A DNA stretch of 64,000 nt from Nocardia sp. CC227C (GTDB taxonomy: Bacteria; Actinomycetota; Actinomycetes; Mycobacteriales; Mycobacteriaceae). The notes beneath the pieces were generated by a model that saw nothing but the letters and a program-made list of their open reading frames with translations, was not told where the DNA came from and made no database searches. The stretch spans positions 124,001 to 188,000 of the forward strand of contig NZ_JASITE010000001.1 in the NCBI RefSeq assembly GCF_030767025.1. Reading direction: 5' to 3'. Both the position numbers and the translations under genes were made by a program. Each line of letters begins with the position of its first letter. Position 1 is the stretch's first letter. Positions 38,570-48,166 of the stretch are shown here, piece after piece.

Positions 38570-40006
38570 TTACACGTCGTAGTACAGCTCGAACTCGTAC
38601 GGGTGCGGGCGCAGGTTGACCGGGGCGATTTCGTTTTCGCGCTTGAGGGTGATCCAGGTTTCGATCAGGTCCTCGGTGAAGACGCCACCCTCGGTGAGGT
38701 AGTCGTGGTCGGCTTCGAGGCGGTCGATGACCGAGGCCAGGCTGGTGGGGGCCTGGGGGATGTTCTTGGCCTCCTCCGGCGGGAGCTCGTAGAGGTCCTT
38801 GTCGACCGGGGCCATCGGCTCGATCTTCTTCTTGATGCCGTCCAGGCCGGCCATCAGCATGGCGGAGAAGGCCAGGTACGGGTTGCCCGAGGAGTCGGGG
38901 GCGCGGAACTCGATGCGCTTGGCCTTCGGGTTGTTGCCCGTGACCGGGATGCGGACCGCGGCGGAGCGGTTGCGCTGCGAGTACACCAGGTTGATGGGGG
39001 CCTCGTAGCCCGGCACCAGACGGTGGTAGGAGTTGATGGTCGGGTTGGTGAACGCCAGCAGCGACGGGGCGTGGTGCAGGATGCCGCCGATGTACCAGCG
39101 CGCCAGATCCGACAGGCCACCGTAACCGGCCTCGTCGTGGAACAGCGGCTTGCCGTCCTTCCACAGCGACTGGTGCACGTGCATGCCCGAGCCGTTGTCG
39201 CCGAAGAGGGGCTTCGGCATGAAGGTGACGGTCTTGTTCTCCTGCCACGCGGTGTTCTTGATGATGTACTTGAACAGCATCAGGTCGTCGGCCGCGCCGA
39301 GCAGGGTGTTGAAGCGGTAGTTGATCTCCGCCTGGCCCGCGGTGCCGACCTCGTGGTGGCCGCGCTCCAGCTCGAAGCCCGCCTGCTGCAGGGCGGTCGA
39401 CATCTTGTCGCGCAGGTCGACGTAGTGGTCGTACGGCGCGACCGGGAAGTAGCCGCCCTTGTTGCGAACCTTGTAACCGCGGTTCAGGGAGCCGTCCGGG
39501 TTGAACTCCGCGCCGGTGTTCCAGGAGCCGGAGATCGACTCGATCTCGTAGAAGGCGCCGTTCATGGCCGAGTCGTAGCGGATCGAGTCGAAGATGTAGA
39601 ACTCCGCCTCGGGACCGAAGTACGCGGTGTCGGCGATACCGGTCGACCGCAGGTACTCCTCCGCCTTGCGCGCGATATTGCGCGGGTCGCGGGAGTAGGC
39701 CTCACGGGTGAACGGGTCGTGCACGAAGAAGTTCAGGTTCAGCGTCTTCGCGGCACGGAACGGGTCGATCCGAGCGGTGCTGAAGTCGGGGAGCAGGAGC
39801 ATGTCCGACTCGTCGATCGACTGGAAGCCGCGGACGGACGAGCCGTCGAACGCGAGACCTTCTTCGGCCAGATCGGCCGTGAACGCCTTCGCAGGGATCG
39901 AGAAGTGCTGCTGCACACCCGGGAGGTCGGTGAACCGGATGTCGACGTACTCGACCTCCTCCTCCTTGATGTACTTGATGACCTCGTCGGCCGTGCTGAA
40001 CGCCAC
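38570..40006 (-). CDS. glnA1: Glutamine synthetase I (adenylylatable)
   Basis: A 478-residue GS-I beta enzyme, the main ammonia-assimilating glutamine synthetase. Signatures: [55 protein letters not shown] and [22 protein letters not shown] (split here by position). The regulatory loop DLYELPPEE carries Tyr406, the site adenylylated by GlnE and at the same residue number as in M. tuberculosis GlnA1. A GlnR-like four-half-site box lies 79-116 bases upstream of the ATG. Monocistronic, ending at a strong hairpin. Confidence 0.96.
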   Translation of the reverse strand: MAFSTADEVIKYIKEEEVEYVDIRFTDLPGVQQHFSIPAKAFTADLAEEGLAFDGSSVRGFQSIDESDMLLLPDFSTARIDPFRAAKTLNLNFFVHDPFTREAYSRDPRNIARKAEEYLRSTGIADTAYFGPEAEFYIFDSIRYDSAMNGAFYEIESISGSWNTGAEFNPDGSLNRGYKVRNKGGYFPVAPYDHYVDLRDKMSTALQQAGFELERGHHEVGTAGQAEINYRFNTLLGAADDLMLFKYIIKNTAWQENKTVTFMPKPLFGDNGSGMHVHQSLWKDGKPLFHDEAGYGGLSDLARWYIGGILHHAPSLLAFTNPTINSYHRLVPGYEAPINLVYSQRNRSAAVRIPVTGNNPKAKRIEFRAPDSSGNPYLAFSAMLMAGLDGIKKKIEPMAPVDKDLYELPPEEAKNIPQAPTSLASVIDRLEADHDYLTEGGVFTEDLIETWITLKRENEIAPVNLRPHPYEFELYYDV

Positions 40007-40402
40007 TTAGTACTCCTTACGGATCGGTTCCCAGCCAATTCACGATTGCATGGGTTCGTCGCGACCAGACGGTATGGATGCGGTGTTTCCCCACAATCAA
40101 GGCTGTGTTTCGCCAGTGTTACACGTACAGCTGGCCGGGGGTTCGTCGGTGTCCCGGCGTTCGGCAAACGGCCGCGCAGGGCGCTGAGCTGCGCTCGACC
40201 AGCACCGACATCCTGCCATCGAACAGCGGCAATCGCCGCGCATGACGCCGAAAAGATAGGGGGATTACCACGCCGACCCGGGCACGCGTGAGAATCCTCA
40301 CCGCCGGACCGGTCGGTTCAGCACTCCTTCGGTTACCTCGCGGACACCCCAGCGCCCACACGCCGTGCGAAACGCCGCCGCAGGGGCCCCTAAGCTGGGT
40401 GC
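40007..40402. other. glnA1-RDD divergent intergenic region
   Basis: A 396-bp gap between divergent genes. The glnA1 side holds the GlnR-like box. In the rest, towards the RDD gene, I see no gene or strong structure; a -10/-35 pair cannot be assigned by eye. Confidence 0.5.
40085..40122 (-). promoter_or_regulatory. GlnR-like binding region upstream of glnA1
   Basis: On the minus strand four 5-base half-sites occur at exact 6-base intervals: GTAAC (40122-40118), GAAAC (40111-40107), TTGAT (40100-40096) and GAAAC (40089-40085). This is the a1-b1-a2-b2 spacing known for GlnR at actinobacterial glnA promoters (consensus gTnAC-n6-GaAAC). Three half-sites match well; TTGAT is weak. GlnR itself is not in the window. 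Confidence 0.75.
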
Positions 40403-40933
40403 ATGGCACGCATCACCGGCTCCTGGCTGTCCGGACCGAACGCCGAATCCGGCGGCTCCGCCCCCGGCGACTACCCGGGCAAGGATCTGGGACTGCCGCA
40501 GGAAGGGGTCGGCTCGCTGGTCACCATGCTGCGGCGCATCACGGCCCTGCTGGTGGACTGGTTCATGGCGCTGGGGCTGGCCGCGGTCATCTTCCGCCCG
40601 AATCCGGACAAGCTCATCGCCGAGATGGACATCCCGGCCGGGCAACAGCCGCCGCCGGATCTGGTCGTCATCATCAGCTCGCTGTCCACTCCGACGCTGC
40701 TGGTGTGGTTCGTCATCGGCGTCGCCACGGTGACCCTGTTCGGCTACACCCCCGGTCAGTTCTTCCTGAAGGAGCGGGTGCTGCGCGTGGACGCCGACGC
40801 GCCGGTCGGCTTCGTCCGCGCGCTGGTGCGCCAGATTCTGCTCGTCTTCGTGGTCCCCGCCCTCTTCACCGACGGCGACGGCCGCGGCATGCACGACCGC
40901 GCCACCGGCACCGCCCTCGTCCGCGCCCGCTGA
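40403..40933 (+). CDS. RDD-family membrane protein
   Basis: A 176-residue RDD protein with the diagnostic LRRITALLVDWFMALGLA start of the first TM segment (Arg and Asp in the helix), a second TM at about 95-115 followed by TLFGYTPGQFFLKERV, and a third near ALVRQILLVFVVPALF. Position next to glnA1 matches Rv2219A of mycobacteria. Function is unknown; a transport role has been proposed for some RDD proteins. Confidence 0.87.
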   Translation: MARITGSWLSGPNAESGGSAPGDYPGKDLGLPQEGVGSLVTMLRRITALLVDWFMALGLAAVIFRPNPDKLIAEMDIPAGQQPPPDLVVIISSLSTPTLLVWFVIGVATVTLFGYTPGQFFLKERVLRVDADAPVGFVRALVRQILLVFVVPALFTDGDGRGMHDRATGTALVRAR

Positions 40934-41047
40934 TCCTGGCGCGCGTCGCCCGAGCGTACCGGCCTCGTGTCATAGCCCGGAGGCATCGATTGCGAAAAGG
41001 GGTTATGTACCTTTAATGGCGGCGGGAACCGCGCGGAAGGATGCCTC

Positions 41048-43255
41048 TTGTTCGCTTGGTGGGGAAATGTGGTCTGCCGCTTGCGGTTCGCGGTGATCGG
41101 TCTCGCGGTCGCGGCACTGCTGGCCCTGGGGGGATACGGGCTCAGCCTGAACGATCATCTGAGTTCGGGTGGCATGTTCGATCCGTCGTCGGAGTCCGCG
41201 GAGGCGGGGCGGCTGGCCGACGCGGCCTTCGGGCGCAACCACGATGTGGACGTGGTGGTGCTGTTCACCGCGCCGCCGGGCACCACCGTCGACGACCCGG
41301 AGTTCAGCCGAACCGTCGTCGATCACCTCGACAGCCTGCCGCGCGAGCATCCCGGGCAGATCTCCCGCATCGTCGGCACCTACTGGCGTACCGAGACCGG
41401 CGCGATCAGCGCCGCCACCGCGACCAAGGACAAGCGCCGCGCCGTCGCCGCCATCGCGCTGCGCGGGGAGAACGACACCGATATCCAGCGCAACTACCGA
41501 GCGGTCAAGGACGTCTTCGAGATTCCCGGCGTCGAGATGCGAGTCGGCGGGCTGCAACCGGTGGCGGGCGCGCTCGAGGACACCGTCGCCGATGATCTGC
41601 GCCGCATGGAACTGCTGGCGGTTCCGTTCGTGGGGTTGCTGCTGTTCTTCATCTTCGGCGGCGTGGTCGCCGCGGCGTTGCCGCTGCTCACCGGGCTGCT
41701 CACCATTTTCGGCGCGTTCGGTATCGTGCGGTTCGTCGCCAACTTCACCGAGGTGAACTCCTTTGTCTCCCCGGTGGTCTCGATGATCGGGCTCGGACTC
41801 GCCATCGACTACGGCCTGTTCGTCGTGAGCCGGTTCCGGGAGGAGTTGGCCGCGGGCAACGACACCCGCACGGCGGTGCGGCGTTCGGTGCTGACCGCCG
41901 GGCGTACCGTCGTCTTCTCGGCCACCATGATCGTGGCGAGTCTCGGTGGGCTGCTGCTGTTTCCGCAGGCATTCCTGAAATCCATCGCCTACGGGGCGAT
42001 CGCGACGGTGACCCTGGCCGCCGTCACCGCCATCACCATCCTCCCGGCCGTGCTCGCGGTACTCGGGCCCCGGGTGGATCTATTGGGGCTGAAGCGATTC
42101 CGTCGCACCAAGTCGGCCGAGGAACTCGACGACGGGCTGCTCGCGCGTACCACCGCCTGGGTGATGCGGCATCCGGGCAAGGTCGCGGTCCCGATTCTGC
42201 TGGCGCTGGTGCTGCTCATCGTGCCCATGCACAATCTCGTCTTCGGCGGCTTCAGCGAGAAGTATCTGCCGCCGGACAATCCGGCTCGCGTGGCGCAGGA
42301 GGAGATCGACCACTACTTCCCGCTGCGCAAATCCGATCCCCTCGAACTGGTCTTCATCGCCGACAACTCCCAGGCGGTGGGGCCGGTGTGGAATCAGGCC
42401 AATCAGGCGCCCGGTCTGGTGGGGCAGTTCGACATTCCCGCGCGCTCACCCGCGCAGCCCGACATCTACCGGGCCAAGGCGGCGGTGGTCGACATCAACG
42501 ACGCCGGGGCCACCATCGAGTATCTCCGGTCGCTGGAGTTGCCCGACGGGATGACCGTCCTGGTCGGCGGCGTGCCCGCATTGCAGAAGGACACCATCGA
42601 CGCCCTGCTGGTCCGGATTCCGTGGATGATCGGACTGGTCCTGCTGGTGACCACGCTGCTGCTGTTCCTGACCTTCGGGTCGCTGGTGCTGCCGATCAAG
42701 GCCGCGCTCATGAGCGGGCTCGGTCTCGGCTCCACCCTGGGCATTCTGACCTGGATATTCATCGACGGCCACGGGGCCGGGCTGCTGGATTTCACCCCGC
42801 AGCCCGGTCAGGCGAACATGCTGGTGCTCATCATCGCCATCGTGTACGGCCTGTCCATCGACTACGAGGTGTTCCTGCTGTCCCGCATGGTCGAAGCGCG
42901 CGGCGCGGGCGCGACCACCGAGGAGGCGATCCGGATCGGCACCGTGCAATCCGGGCGCATCATCACGGCGGCGGCGCTCATCCTGCTGGTGGTGACGGGC
43001 GCGTTCGCCTTCTCCGATCTGGTGCTCATGCAGTACATCGCCTACGGCATGATCGCGGCGCTGTTCATCGACGCCACCGTGTTGCGCATGCTGCTGGTCC
43101 CGGCCGTGATGCGTTTGCTGGGTGATCGCTGCTGGTGGGCTCCGGCCTGGATGAAGCGGATCCAGCAGCGAATCGGTCTGAGCGAAGCCGTAATCGACGA
43201 GGACGGGGCTCGGCGTGGCTCCCGTATTGACCCGGTCAAGTCCGGCACAATGTAA
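41048..43255 (+). CDS. MMPL-family (RND) transporter (second copy)
   Basis: A 735-residue RND permease. TM1 at about 11-33; first extracytoplasmic domain; TM block at about 195-340 with GLAIDYGLFVVSRFREE; TM7 at about 385-400; second extracytoplasmic domain; TM block at about 540-700 with GLSIDYEVFLLSRMVEAR. A TTG start is used, with AAGGA six bases before it; no better start is near. It is unrelated in detail to the MMPL at 33994. It interrupts the mycobacterial gene order between the RDD and DUF4191 genes. Confidence 0.88.
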   Translation: MFAWWGNVVCRLRFAVIGLAVAALLALGGYGLSLNDHLSSGGMFDPSSESAEAGRLADAAFGRNHDVDVVVLFTAPPGTTVDDPEFSRTVVDHLDSLPREHPGQISRIVGTYWRTETGAISAATATKDKRRAVAAIALRGENDTDIQRNYRAVKDVFEIPGVEMRVGGLQPVAGALEDTVADDLRRMELLAVPFVGLLLFFIFGGVVAAALPLLTGLLTIFGAFGIVRFVANFTEVNSFVSPVVSMIGLGLAIDYGLFVVSRFREELAAGNDTRTAVRRSVLTAGRTVVFSATMIVASLGGLLLFPQAFLKSIAYGAIATVTLAAVTAITILPAVLAVLGPRVDLLGLKRFRRTKSAEELDDGLLARTTAWVMRHPGKVAVPILLALVLLIVPMHNLVFGGFSEKYLPPDNPARVAQEEIDHYFPLRKSDPLELVFIADNSQAVGPVWNQANQAPGLVGQFDIPARSPAQPDIYRAKAAVVDINDAGATIEYLRSLELPDGMTVLVGGVPALQKDTIDALLVRIPWMIGLVLLVTTLLLFLTFGSLVLPIKAALMSGLGLGSTLGILTWIFIDGHGAGLLDFTPQPGQANMLVLIIAIVYGLSIDYEVFLLSRMVEARGAGATTEEAIRIGTVQSGRIITAAALILLVVTGAFAFSDLVLMQYIAYGMIAALFIDATVLRMLLVPAVMRLLGDRCWWAPAWMKRIQQRIGLSEAVIDEDGARRGSRIDPVKSGTM

Positions 43256-43363
43256 AAGATGCGTACCTCGGACATGTTCATTTCGGCGTAGCTGGCTATT
43301 CACCGACTTTCAGATACGGTCGGTACTGTGCGGACGTCCAGTCGTGACGACTTCGGAGGTTGC

Positions 43364-44257
43364 ATGAGCGAGCGCTACCGGGCCACGGCACGTGGACTCA
43401 GCCGTCGGTCGCTGTTCGCCTCCACCGGACTGCTCGGCGTGGCCGCCTTCGCCGCGAACGCCCTGAACGGCCCGCCCGGTGTACGTCATGTGCTGCTGCG
43501 CAACGCCTACGAGGAGATCACGCCCGTCGTATCGGGGCCGGTGATCCGGCACGAGCGCGTGTACTCGGCGGCGCGCGGGCGCGAGGTGGACGTGGTCACC
43601 ATCCTGCCGCCCGGGGTGCGGGTGCGCGACCTGCCCATCTCGATCCTGCTGCACGGCCTGAAGGGCAATGCGCACACCGCCGCCGGGGTCGGCGGGATCG
43701 GCCACGCCCTGGCCACCGCCGTCACGGCGCGGCTGACGCCGCCCTTCGGCTTCGTCGCCGTCGACGGCGGCGACAGCTACTGGCACGAGAACCATCCCGG
43801 CGACGACCCGATGTCCATGCTGCTGGACGAGGTGCCGCACTGGCTCGCCGCCCGCGGCCACGCCGAAACGCCCTTCGCCTGCACCGGTGTGTCCATGGGC
43901 GGCTTCGGGGCCATGCTCTACGCCCGCCGTCGCACCGAACGCGGCGATCCGGTGCGGGCCGTGGCCACCATCTCGCCGGGGCTGCTGACCTCCTGGGCGG
44001 ATATGCGCAGACGCAATGCCTTCGCCAGCGAAAGCCAGTGGGCCGCATTGGATCCGCTGCGCAATATCGGCAAAATCGGTCCCGCCCCGATGGCGCTCTG
44101 GTGCGGGGACCGCGACAAGTTCGTGCACGGCTGTCGGGAGTTCATCGCCCGTGCGCCGCTCGAGATCGCCTCCATCACACCGGGTGGGCATACCGACGCG
44201 TACTGGCGCACGGTGACGCCGGAGGTGGTGGCGTTCCTGGGCAGGCATGTCGGGTGA
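43364..44257 (+). CDS. Tat-exported esterase/acyltransferase-like protein
   Basis: A 297-residue alpha/beta hydrolase. The N-terminus LSRRSLFASTGLLGVAAFAANAL has the twin-arginine pattern SRRSLF followed by a hydrophobic stretch. ISILLHGLKGNAHT and nucleophile elbow GVSMGGFGAM (esterase D / antigen 85-like family) are clear; IGPAPMALWCGDRDKF and TPGGHTDAYWRT carry the acid and His regions. GGAGG lies five bases before the ATG. It could be a mycolyl- or acyl-transferase-type enzyme or a simple esterase. Confidence 0.85.
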   Translation: MSERYRATARGLSRRSLFASTGLLGVAAFAANALNGPPGVRHVLLRNAYEEITPVVSGPVIRHERVYSAARGREVDVVTILPPGVRVRDLPISILLHGLKGNAHTAAGVGGIGHALATAVTARLTPPFGFVAVDGGDSYWHENHPGDDPMSMLLDEVPHWLAARGHAETPFACTGVSMGGFGAMLYARRRTERGDPVRAVATISPGLLTSWADMRRRNAFASESQWAALDPLRNIGKIGPAPMALWCGDRDKFVHGCREFIARAPLEIASITPGGHTDAYWRTVTPEVVAFLGRHVG

Positions 44258-44272
44258 TGCCATGCGGGTCGA

Positions 44273-44941
44273 TCAGCGCTCCGGCCGCGCGCCCGGCGTG
44301 ATCAGCCCCGTCTCGTAGGCGAGTGCGACCAATCGTGCCCGGTCGCGGGCGTCGAGTTTGGTCAACAGCCGCCCGACATGGGTCCGCGCGGTGGCGGGAC
44401 TCATGTGCAGCGCCGCCGCGATCTCGGAATTCGACCGTCCCGCACCGACTTCGGTCAGGACCTCGCGTTCGCGGGCCGTGAGCCGGTCCAGGAGTTCGGC
44501 CGCGCGGGGGTGCGGTCCGGCCGCGGCGGCCCGCATCACGCGGCGGGTGACGGCGGGGGAGAGCAGGGCGTCGCCGCCCGCCACGATCCGCACCGCCGCC
44601 CGCAGTCCGTCCGGATCGGTGTCCTTGAGCAGGAATCCGGTGGCCCCGGCGCGCATGGCCTCCAGCAGATTGTCGTCGGTGTCGAAGGTGGTGAGCACCA
44701 CCACCCGCACGTCGCGCAGTTCCGGTTGCGCGACAATGTGTTTCGTCGCGGCCAATCCGTCGCCGCCCGGCATGCGGATATCCATGAGCACCACGTCGGG
44801 CCGGGTGGCGCTGACCAGTTCCACTCCGGCCGCGCCGGTATCGGCCTCGCCCACCACATCGATATCGTCGGCGCGCTCCAGCAGCGCCCGCAGCCCCTCC
44901 CGCACCAGGTGCTGGTCGTCCACCAGCGCCACCCGGATCAC
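44273..44941 (-). CDS. NarL-type response regulator (2)
   Basis: A 222-residue regulator with receiver domain (Asp8-Asp9 pocket, phospho-acceptor Asp54 in LMDIRMP) and LuxR-type HTH (LTAREREVLTEVGAGRSNSEIAAAL). The GTG start overlaps the stop of the sensor kinase gene as GTGA, which fixes this start. Last gene of a four-gene coupled operon. Confidence 0.92.
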   Translation of the reverse strand: MIRVALVDDQHLVREGLRALLERADDIDVVGEADTGAAGVELVSATRPDVVLMDIRMPGGDGLAATKHIVAQPELRDVRVVVLTTFDTDDNLLEAMRAGATGFLLKDTDPDGLRAAVRIVAGGDALLSPAVTRRVMRAAAAGPHPRAAELLDRLTAREREVLTEVGAGRSNSEIAAALHMSPATARTHVGRLLTKLDARDRARLVALAYETGLITPGARPER

Positions 44942-46215
44942 GCCGCGCTCCGCACCGGTACGCGTGCCTCCACCATGAAGCCTCCCCGCCGTCGATTCTC
45001 CGCGCGCAGGCTGCCGCCGAGCAGAGCCACGCGTTCGCGCATGCCGATGATTCCCCATCCGGTCGCATCACCTCGGGAGCCGCGCCCGTCGTCGGCGATG
45101 CGTACCACCAATTCGGCGGCTTCGCACCGTAATTCGATATCGACCGCGCGGGCGTCCGCGTGGCGCAGCACATTGCTCAACGATTCCTGAATTACGCGAT
45201 AGACGGTGGTCTCGACGATGGCGGGCAGCGGGGCGGTACCGCCCGAGCGCGTGAATCGCACCGTCGGCCCGGAATCCCGGGTGGCCGTGATCAGTTCATC
45301 GACCCGGTCGAGGCCGGGCGTCGGCGGTTCGGCGGCCTCCGGGGTGCGCAGGGCGTCGACGGTGGCGCGCAGCTCCCGGCTCGCCTCCCGGCAGGCGGTG
45401 CGGGCGGCGGTCAGCGAGCGCTCCGCGGTGCCGGGATCGTCACGCAGCGATTCGCGGGCCACGTCGGTGTGCAGGGCGATCACCGAGACGGTGTGCGCGA
45501 GCAGGTCGTGCAGGTCGCGGGCGATGCGCACCCGCTGCCGCTCGACCCGGCGCGCGGCCTCGCGTTCGCGCTCCGCGGCGGCTGTCCGCTCCCGCCGTTC
45601 CAGTTCGGCGCGCCAGCCGCGCCGGGAGCGGATGCTGTCGCCGAGCGCGATCACCGCCGCCATCAGCCCGGCCGAGGACGGAAGTTCCAGTCCGAGAACG
45701 AAACCCAGATTGTCGCCCTGCGCCACCCGCACGGCGGTGGAGATCGCCAGCAGCGCCAGCGCGGTGCCCGCCGCCCACCACAGCCGCCCACGCTCGGCCG
45801 CCGAGAACAGGGCCGCCGCCACCGGCAGCGCCAACCCGATCGGCGGATAGTCGAGCATGTAGTAGGCCAGCAGCGCCGCGCTCGACACCAGCAGCGTGCC
45901 GACCGGCCAGCGGCGGCGCACCAGCATCAGACCGCCGAACAGCGCGCCGAAGGCATAGGCGGACGGCGCGACCCCGGCGGCCGACCCGCCGACATTGGCC
46001 GTGATGGCCGTGCCGACCACCACCAGGGTCAGCATGCCGAGACCGAGATCGATCAGCCGCCCGCGGTGGACGGGATTCGCCCCGGCGCGGTCTTCGATGC
46101 CGGAAGGCGGCGATGTCGGCCTCGGCTCAGCGAGCCCGGCGGAGGGTTCCAGTTGCGCGGCGGGAGTATCCGCGCCGGGAGATCCCGCGCCGGTTCGCGG
46201 CTCCGTCGGTTCCAC
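44938..46215 (-). CDS. NarL-type sensor histidine kinase (2)
   Basis: About 425 residues: an N-terminal Pro/Glu/Gly-rich cytosolic stretch, TM segments at about residues 50-200, a coiled linker rich in Glu/Arg, the H-box ARDLHDLLAHTVSVI, and HATPase_c with YRVIQESLSNVLRHA and VRIADDGRG. Start is uncertain: GTG 46215 is the first usual start after the upstream stop, but the frame is open to 46263, where a CTG overlaps the upstream TGA as CTGA. All other junctions in this operon are overlaps of that kind. Confidence 0.88.
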   Translation of the reverse strand: MEPTEPRTGAGSPGADTPAAQLEPSAGLAEPRPTSPPSGIEDRAGANPVHRGRLIDLGLGMLTLVVVGTAITANVGGSAAGVAPSAYAFGALFGGLMLVRRRWPVGTLLVSSAALLAYYMLDYPPIGLALPVAAALFSAAERGRLWWAAGTALALLAISTAVRVAQGDNLGFVLGLELPSSAGLMAAVIALGDSIRSRRGWRAELERRERTAAAEREREAARRVERQRVRIARDLHDLLAHTVSVIALHTDVARESLRDDPGTAERSLTAARTACREASRELRATVDALRTPEAAEPPTPGLDRVDELITATRDSGPTVRFTRSGGTAPLPAIVETTVYRVIQESLSNVLRHADARAVDIELRCEAAELVVRIADDGRGSRGDATGWGIIGMRERVALLGGSLRAENRRRGGFMVEARVPVRSAA

Positions 46216-46259
46216 CTCACCAGCCCCACTTCCTGGGTCTCCGCTGTCGTCATCGTCCG

Positions 46260-46751
46260 TCAGACGCGATCGGTGACCTTCGCCAGCAACCATGCCACCG
46301 CGCCCGTGGCCGCACCGAGCAGCACGCCGGTGACCACGCTGCTGCCCATGGCGAAACCGCGCATGACCAACTCCTCGGCGCCCGGCGAGAGCCTGCCTTC
46401 CAGATTGCCGCCCAACCGCGGCGGATCGTCTGCGAAGGCCGCGCCCCAGAGCACCTGGTGGGTGAGCGCCAGCAGCAGGCCGTAGCACGCGCCGACCGCG
46501 AGCAGCGCCGGAAAGGGATTCGGCACCCGCCGCCACAGCACGTAGCCGATCCACACCGCGATCGGCGCGAATACCAGCACCGCGTTGACCGCCGCGGGCA
46601 CCGGCCCCAGATCGTGCGCGATCACCCGGGGCACGCCGAGCGCCGCCAGCGCGATCACCGCGAGCGGGGAGATGTCGAGCGCGGCGCGTATGCGTTCGGT
46701 GGCGCTCGTGCGGTGTCCTCCCGGCCCGTGGTCGGGTGCCCGCTCGTTCAT
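46260..46751 (-). CDS. Membrane protein of unknown function
   Basis: A 163-residue protein with four predicted TM segments (about 30-48, 52-75, 80-103, 133-157). I recognise no family. The ATG overlaps the stop of the upstream membrane-protein gene (ATGA). Its place in a coupled operon directly before a sensor kinase suggests it is an accessory sensor or the regulated function. Confidence 0.75.
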   Translation of the reverse strand: MNERAPDHGPGGHRTSATERIRAALDISPLAVIALAALGVPRVIAHDLGPVPAAVNAVLVFAPIAVWIGYVLWRRVPNPFPALLAVGACYGLLLALTHQVLWGAAFADDPPRLGGNLEGRLSPGAEELVMRGFAMGSSVVTGVLLGAATGAVAWLLAKVTDRV

Positions 46752-47278
46752 GCCGCCACCTCCCGGACGGCACCGGCCGCACTACCGGTCGCGTGCCGGT
46801 ACACCCGCAGGTAGCCGATGAACGCCAGCACCGCGGTCACCCCGCTCATGGTCAGCCGCACCCAGTGCCCGTTCTCGAACTCCGTCGCGGTCCGCCGCAG
46901 CACCTCCGTCGAATGCACGGCCGCGCCCTCGTCGAACATGATCTCGTTGCGCGGCCAGAAATAGACCGCCGAGAACAGGAACTCGCCCAGCACCAGCGAG
47001 CCCAGACTGCCCGCCAGCCACCAGCGCGCCCCCGGAATCCGCCAGGCCAGCGCGGTGGTCGCCAGCGCGGCCACCACCGTGAGCGCCCCCATGGGCGGGA
47101 AGAAGTCCGCGGGTCCGGTCACCTCGAAGAAGTCCGATGCCCCGGCCAGCGACGCGGGCACATCGTGAAAGACATTCGGGTAGATGATGATCGTCTCCAC
47201 CGCGATTCCGCCGAATGCCACCATCGCTATCCAGGCGTACGCCGTCGGAACAGCCAATCTGGTCAACTGTTTTCGCAT
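46748..47278 (-). CDS. Four-TM membrane protein, first gene of kinase operon
   Basis: A 176-residue protein with TM segments at about 12-32, 63-80, 85-107 and 140-160. Motifs such as YPNVFHDVP and ENGHWVRLTMSG recall DUF1772/anthrone-oxygenase-like membrane proteins, but I am not sure of this. It heads a run of four overlapping genes: two membrane proteins, sensor kinase, response regulator. Confidence 0.72.
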   Translation of the reverse strand: MRKQLTRLAVPTAYAWIAMVAFGGIAVETIIIYPNVFHDVPASLAGASDFFEVTGPADFFPPMGALTVVAALATTALAWRIPGARWWLAGSLGSLVLGEFLFSAVYFWPRNEIMFDEGAAVHSTEVLRRTATEFENGHWVRLTMSGVTAVLAFIGYLRVYRHATGSAAGAVREVAA

Positions 47279-47370
47279 GCCGGAGACGGTAGGAACATTC
47301 GGGAGCGGCTACATCGGCCCGCACGCCCCACCCGCGTACGTCAATCGACGTATGCCTCCGGGATGCAGCC

Positions 47371-47400
47371 GTGCCCCGCCGCGGCGACGCGGCGGGGCAC
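47371..47400 (-). terminator. Hairpin downstream of the DUF4191 gene
   Basis: GTGCCCCGCCGC and GCGGCGGGGCAC form a perfect 12-bp stem around a 6-base loop, 23 bases past the DUF4191 stop codon and 93 bases upstream of the next operon start. Confidence 0.75.
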
Positions 47401-47422
47401 GGAAGCCGAACCCGGGCGGGAA

Positions 47423-48166
47423 TCAGCGGCGGCGGATGGTGCGCTGCATACCCTTCATCTTCGCGCCGGTCGGCATGGGGCCCTTGGGCAGCGCCGGGCC
47501 GCCGCGGGTGGCGAGGGCGGACAGGCGGCCCTCGATGAGTTCCATGCGCTTGGCGTCGATATTGCGGGGGAGTTTGGTGAGGAAGCGCTGCAGATCCCTC
47601 AGCGCGACCTGGCCCTCGTCATTGCCGATGACCACGTCGTAGATGGGGGTGTCGCCGACCAGGCGGGCGACCTTCTTCTTCTCCTGGGCGAGCAGCGACT
47701 TCACCCGGCCCGGCGAGCCCTCCGCCACCAGGATCACTCCGGGCAGGCCGATGACGCGGTGCACGGCGTCGAGTTGGGTGGTGGCGGCGACGCCGGGGGT
47801 GACGCGCCACTTGCCCTGCAGGTTGTCCAGCACCCACGCGGCCGCGCCCGCCTGCCCCTCGGCCTTGGCGTACACGTTCTTCTGCACGCGGCGGCCGAAG
47901 ATGATGAAGGCGGCCAGCGCGCCGAGCAGCAGACCGATCGGCAGCAGGAACCACTGCACATCGAAGATCAGGCCGATGATCAGGAACAGTGCCGTCACGC
48001 CGACCAGTGCGCCGATCATCAGCGGCAGCAGCAGTTTGTCTTCCTTGCGCTGCATCTGGAACGCCTGCCAGAGCTGCTGACGCCGCTCCTTCGACGCCTG
48101 CTTGCGCGCCGCCTTCGCCGCGGCCTTCGCTTCCTTCGACGGCTTGCCGCCCTTACCTGCTGCCAT
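47423..48166 (-). CDS. DUF4191 membrane protein (Rv2219-like)
   Basis: A 247-residue protein: a Lys/Ala-rich N-terminus (KPSKEAKAAAKAARKQASKE), two TM segments at about 50-95 with a short turn, then a cytosolic domain (WRVTPGVAATTQLDAVHRVIGLPGVILVAEG, split over residues about 125-155) and a basic tail. Length, layout and position beside lipA match Rv2219. Function unknown. Confidence 0.85.
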   Translation of the reverse strand: MAAGKGGKPSKEAKAAAKAARKQASKERRQQLWQAFQMQRKEDKLLLPLMIGALVGVTALFLIIGLIFDVQWFLLPIGLLLGALAAFIIFGRRVQKNVYAKAEGQAGAAAWVLDNLQGKWRVTPGVAATTQLDAVHRVIGLPGVILVAEGSPGRVKSLLAQEKKKVARLVGDTPIYDVVIGNDEGQVALRDLQRFLTKLPRNIDAKRMELIEGRLSALATRGGPALPKGPMPTGAKMKGMQRTIRRR

